Below are positions 6,253 through 9,051 of a stretch of 9,051 nucleotides of DNA, piece after piece (the stretch's first letter is position 1; every line of letters begins with the position of its first letter). A program made the translations under genes and the position numbers. The notes beneath the pieces are model-generated. The model was given only the letters and a program-made list of their open reading frames with translations. It was not told the origin of the DNA and did no database searches. Origin of the DNA: DAIRGB01 sp036794765 (GTDB lineage Bacteria > Patescibacteriota > JAHJAL01). The stretch covers positions 1 through 9,051 of the forward strand of contig DAIRGB010000046.1 in NCBI GenBank assembly GCA_036794765.1, given 5' to 3'.

Positions 6253-7194
6253 ATGAAAACTTATGAATCTTTTTCTCCGCCCAAAATCAAAAAAAACTGT
6301 GACGAATCAGAAAAAATAAAATATTTCGAAGATCTGGCCGAACAATTAAGTTTTAAGGTAAAAGATTTGCTCCTTGAAGTCAGAAAACACACTGGCTACA
6401 TTGGTGACACCAACCTAAATCCCAACCATCTCAAATCCTGCCACGCCGTGGATAAACCGCTTCACGAATATCTTTGCCATTTTCTAAAAGATCATAAAGC
6501 CAATATTTTTATTGAGTCTTCTCAACCGGTTCTTAGAGAAGATGCGGAATTTTCCTTGTTTATCGACCCGGTTGACGGTTCGCTGAATTGGGATCGAGAA
6601 ATCGGCAATCCTTGTTTTGTAGCGGCCTTTTCTTCAAAAACCAACGACGTGACTTATCAAGATTTGGAATATGGTTTTGTGAAAAATTTTCGAACCAACG
6701 ACGTCTATCAAGCTAAAAATGGAAAATCCTATTACTACAGTTCTCTTACCGATAAGCAAATCGAGATAAAATGTCAGGGGCAAGTCGATCTAAAAAATGC
6801 CAGAGGTTGTCTAAGACCTGGTTACTCCCTTGCCACTAATCAATTTGCCGCCACCGCCCCTTTATTTTTATTGGCCAAAGACATCCGTTCCGAAGAAAAT
6901 ACCGGTATTGAATTGTGCTATATTGCCCGCGATGCTTTGGATTTTATCGTCGAAGCCAGAAAAGCCTCCGACGATTTCAATCTGTTGGCCTATCCGATCA
7001 TCAAAAATTCGGGAGCCATCATCTCCGATCTCAACGGTGCCGGCTTCTCCGGCAAAATAATCAGTCAAACCGGTAAACAGGATTTTATTGTCAGCAACTC
7101 AAAAAAACTTCATTATGAAATATTAAAACAAATATCTGATTTTAAAGAAAAAAAAGTATTTATCAGCAATAATCTAAAAATTGAAATAATTTGA
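6253..7194 (+). CDS. Inositol monophosphatase / fructose-bisphosphatase family protein
   Basis: A 313-residue member of the Li+-sensitive, Mg2+-dependent sugar-phosphatase fold, which removes phosphate from inositol phosphate, fructose-1,6-bisphosphate or related small substrates. The clearest motif is DPVDGSLN (105-112), matching DPxDGTxN with two metal-binding Asp. Glu88 (FIESS) matches the metal-binding Glu of the GEE motif. GIELCYIARDALDFIVEA (218-235) matches the usual stretch before the third ligand. The canonical WDxAAG is degenerate: DDFNLLA (240-246) aligns there with Asp shifted by one residue or lost, followed by SGAIISDLNG (253-262), equivalent to eAGGivtDxxG. Activity is therefore likely but not certain. 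The ATG at 6253 lacks a nearby Shine-Dalgarno. The epimerase gene begins 6 nt after its stop, indicating one operon and a role in sugar-phosphate or surface-glycan metabolism. Exact substrate unknown. Confidence 0.8.
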   Translation: MKTYESFSPPKIKKNCDESEKIKYFEDLAEQLSFKVKDLLLEVRKHTGYIGDTNLNPNHLKSCHAVDKPLHEYLCHFLKDHKANIFIESSQPVLREDAEFSLFIDPVDGSLNWDREIGNPCFVAAFSSKTNDVTYQDLEYGFVKNFRTNDVYQAKNGKSYYYSSLTDKQIEIKCQGQVDLKNARGCLRPGYSLATNQFAATAPLFLLAKDIRSEENTGIELCYIARDALDFIVEARKASDDFNLLAYPIIKNSGAIISDLNGAGFSGKIISQTGKQDFIVSNSKKLHYEILKQISDFKEKKVFISNNLKIEII

Positions 7195-7200
7195 TTAGCT

Positions 7201-8145
7201 ATGAATAATAATCCAAAAAAATGCCTGGTCACCGGCGGCGCCGGTTTTATCGGCAGTCATCTTGTCGATGTTTTGATAGACAAAGGATTTGAAGTTTGTG
7301 TTATCGACAATCTTAGTCATGGAAAAAAACAACGCTTGCATCCCAAAGCAACTCTCTACCAAGCGGATATTACTGATGACGTTAGTAAAATATTTCAAAA
7401 AGAAAAACCCCAATATGTTTTTCATTTGGCGGCTCAAGTCCAATTGCGGGAGTCCATGGACAATCCCTTGCATGACGCCAAAACCAATATTTTAGGAACT
7501 ATCAATATTCTGGAAACCTGCCGCCAAACAGGCGTTAAAAAAATAATATATACTTCCACCGGTGGCGCTCGCGTCGGGGAACCACAATATTTACCAGTTG
7601 ATGAAAATCATCCCGTCAAACCTTGTTCTCCCTACGGAATTTCCAAGCACACCGCCGAACACTATGTTCAAATGTATGGAGATCTGTATGGCTTAGATTA
7701 TTTGATTTTTTGTTTTGGTAATGTCTATGGACCGCGAGATCATCCTTCCAGTAAAAGAGTCACGGCTGTTTTTATCCAGAGCATTTTGGAAAACAAATCT
7801 CCTCTGATTTTTGGCGACGGTGAGCAAACCAGGGATTTTATTTATGTTTTAGATCTGGCTCGCTTTATCACTCATAGTATGGAAAAAAAACCGGCCCAGA
7901 AACTTTTTCACCTGGCCAATGGTCAAGAAGTCTCGGTTAACGAAATTTTTCAAACCCTAAAAGAAATTTCCGGATCAAGTTTTGAAGCTACTCATATCTC
8001 CGGCATCAAAGGGGAAATCAGAAATATTATCCTGGACATCAGCCAAGCCAAAAAGCAACTTGGCTGGGAGCCAGAACACACCCTCAAACAAGGTTTGACT
8101 GAAACCTACCAGTGGTTCAAAAATAATCCCGAGGAAATTAACTAG
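7201..8145 (+). CDS. NAD-dependent sugar-nucleotide epimerase/dehydratase (extended SDR, GalE-like)
   Basis: A 314-residue cytoplasmic Rossmann enzyme. Motifs: the NAD-binding TGGAGFIGSH (11-20); the acidic ID(N) at 35-37 after beta-2, favouring NAD over NADP; HLAAQ (75-79); the catalytic YTSTGG (117-122) with the Ser/Thr; YGISK (145-149) giving the Tyr-Lys pair; NVYGPRD (174-180); and GDGEQTRDFIYV (205-216) for nucleotide-sugar binding. Length fits UDP-glucose/UDP-GlcNAc 4-epimerases and related NDP-sugar enzymes, though dehydratase or decarboxylase relatives share these motifs and I cannot choose the substrate. The ATG lies 6 nt after the phosphatase stop with no Shine-Dalgarno, suggesting translational coupling. 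Its 3' end overlaps the convergent gene by 8 bp. Likely feeds activated sugars into glycan synthesis. Confidence 0.92.
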   Translation: MNNNPKKCLVTGGAGFIGSHLVDVLIDKGFEVCVIDNLSHGKKQRLHPKATLYQADITDDVSKIFQKEKPQYVFHLAAQVQLRESMDNPLHDAKTNILGTINILETCRQTGVKKIIYTSTGGARVGEPQYLPVDENHPVKPCSPYGISKHTAEHYVQMYGDLYGLDYLIFCFGNVYGPRDHPSSKRVTAVFIQSILENKSPLIFGDGEQTRDFIYVLDLARFITHSMEKKPAQKLFHLANGQEVSVNEIFQTLKEISGSSFEATHISGIKGEIRNIILDISQAKKQLGWEPEHTLKQGLTETYQWFKNNPEEIN

Positions 8146-9051
8146 TCGCCCAAGTTATTTCCAAGGTATATGTTTTGGCATTGGGATCGCGAATAGTCCA
8201 GATTCGAAAATTGGCTTGCTCTCCGGTCAACAAAAAATCCTTCTCTGCATCCTCAGCATATGTGTAATTTTCCCCCAACTTTTCTCCCGCGCTGTTAAAA
8301 AAAGTCGCGGTAATTTTCACGTATCTAACCGGATCGTCAGTGTTGTTTTGAACAATCCCTGTAATTTGTTCACCGGAAAAATTACTGTATGACTTTTGCG
8401 ACTTTAGTACAATCACCTTCGCATCAAATTCAAAATCAACCTGAATTTTGTTATTGTTTTCAGCCATGCTTTCACTAGCGTATTGTAGTGACAAATCAGT
8501 TGCTTCTTTGGGAACCTCAAACGTCACATAACCTTCCACCGTTTCTCCCGGTTGCAAAGTCCCATTACCCAAAGCTGGCTCGACAACATTTGTTGTCGGC
8601 TTGTAAGCTATACCGGTGACATTGTCTACCAAGGTTAAATCGTCTTCGTTGTAATTTATTTCCTCTTCGGAAATATTTTCCAAAAATACCTTCAAAGAAA
8701 TCAAACGATTTTCCGCTTGAGGAGATATTTTATTGTTATCCGACGAATTAACTGGATCACTGACCTTTACTGCGCTATCAGTCAATTCTGCCAACTCGTT
8801 TATCTCCGCGGTCTCTGTTGTGTCCTTGATGTCATTGTCAACTTCCAATGGTACCATAAATGCCGGACCCTCGAAATCCCAGTTGGTATCCGTATTTCTG
8901 ACCCTGGTCATCTCCTCCTCGTTGGACGTATAAAAATGATGTCGAAAAACCGGACTCCAAAACCGATATACCGTTTCCGATCTTCGCTCATAATCTTTCG
9001 GATAGACATAATAGGCGATTGATTCGTATTTCCAATTTGAATCAGTATCTC
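8138..9051 (-). CDS. Multidomain extracellular protein: DUF5648-like repeat, DUF4352-like and FxLYD-like domains, 5' end outside window
   Basis: On the minus strand the frame is open from the right edge to the TAA at 8140-8138 (303 residues in view). The ATG at 8911-8909 is not the true start: the 46 codons upstream encode clear domain sequence. Residues 5-16 are the end of one repeat (NWKYESIAYYVY). Residues 27-66 form another, with VYRFWSP, HHFYTSNEEE and NWDFEGPAFMV, closely following the DUF5648 pattern (YRFYNP..HFYT..E..W.YEGIAFY). An acidic linker follows (about 70-105), then a DUF4352-like beta domain (about 110-195; FLENISEEEINY, LQPGETVEGYVTFEVP), then an FxLYD-like domain to the end (about 210-300; ITGIVQNNTDDPVRYVKITATFF). 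All three are usually found in secreted or surface-anchored proteins, so a signal peptide or lipobox is expected beyond the edge. Function unknown; binding or adhesion is a guess. It overlaps the convergent epimerase gene by 8 bp. Confidence 0.85.
   Translation of the reverse strand, partial: DTDSNWKYESIAYYVYPKDYERRSETVYRFWSPVFRHHFYTSNEEEMTRVRNTDTNWDFEGPAFMVPLEVDNDIKDTTETAEINELAELTDSAVKVSDPVNSSDNNKISPQAENRLISLKVFLENISEEEINYNEDDLTLVDNVTGIAYKPTTNVVEPALGNGTLQPGETVEGYVTFEVPKEATDLSLQYASESMAENNNKIQVDFEFDAKVIVLKSQKSYSNFSGEQITGIVQNNTDDPVRYVKITATFFNSAGEKLGENYTYAEDAEKDFLLTGEQANFRIWTIRDPNAKTYTLEITWATS

Noticed and set aside
8717..8911. ATG at 8911 with upstream GAGGAGGAG as a real gene start on the minus strand
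   Set aside because: The frame is open to the window edge and the upstream codons encode DUF5648-like repeat sequence, so the apparent ribosome binding site is a Glu-Glu-Glu coding stretch.

Overview
The window reads as a compact, moderately AT-rich bacterial chromosome segment under the standard bacterial code: TGA ends two genes, and Trp is TGG wherever I translated codons by hand. Seven genes cover almost all of it. The style points to a Candidate Phyla Radiation (Patescibacteria, Parcubacteria-like) genome or a similar uncultured lineage: TTG starts, tiny gaps, a half-size MFS protein, a divergent Nramp, a compact PIF1-type helicase and salvage-type nucleobase metabolism. That placement is inference; no rRNA or marker gene is present. 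No RNA genes, CRISPR arrays, insertion sequences or transposases were seen.

Layout. 1-1031 (+) is the 3' part of a polytopic membrane protein of unknown function, open to the left edge. 1054-2310 (+) is an Nramp-related divalent metal transporter whose metal-site residues differ from classical Mn/Fe Nramps. Convergent to it is a minus-strand pair: adenine deaminase (5444-3681) followed 23 nt later by a PIF1/RecD-like helicase (3657-2338), read from a good sigma70-type promoter at 5471-5500. A 135-bp divergent intergenic region separates this pair from a six-helix half-MFS protein (5580-6146, +). After a 106-bp gap with a strong inverted repeat and an extended -10 promoter comes a tight plus-strand pair: an inositol-monophosphatase-family protein (6253-7194) and an extended-SDR sugar-nucleotide epimerase (7201-8145). 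Facing it, and overlapping its 3' end by 8 bp, is the 3' part of a multidomain extracellular protein (9051-8138, -) with a DUF5648-like repeat, a DUF4352-like domain and an FxLYD-like domain; it runs off the right edge.

How the genes fit. Adenine deaminase supplies hypoxanthine from adenine for purine salvage. The phosphatase and epimerase form a plausible sugar-phosphate/sugar-nucleotide unit for surface polysaccharide. The two membrane transport genes and the two edge genes concern the cell envelope.

The most unusual structure is inside the adenine deaminase gene: three period-7 tandem repeat arrays, two of them paired as 35 nt + 10-nt spacer + 35 nt, carried in frame as extra loops in an otherwise normal enzyme. 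Other points worth a look are the altered Nramp metal site, the inverted repeat over the -10 element before the phosphatase gene, and the mismatch between that gene's ribosome binding site and its reading frame. I did not find a clear new multi-gene system.
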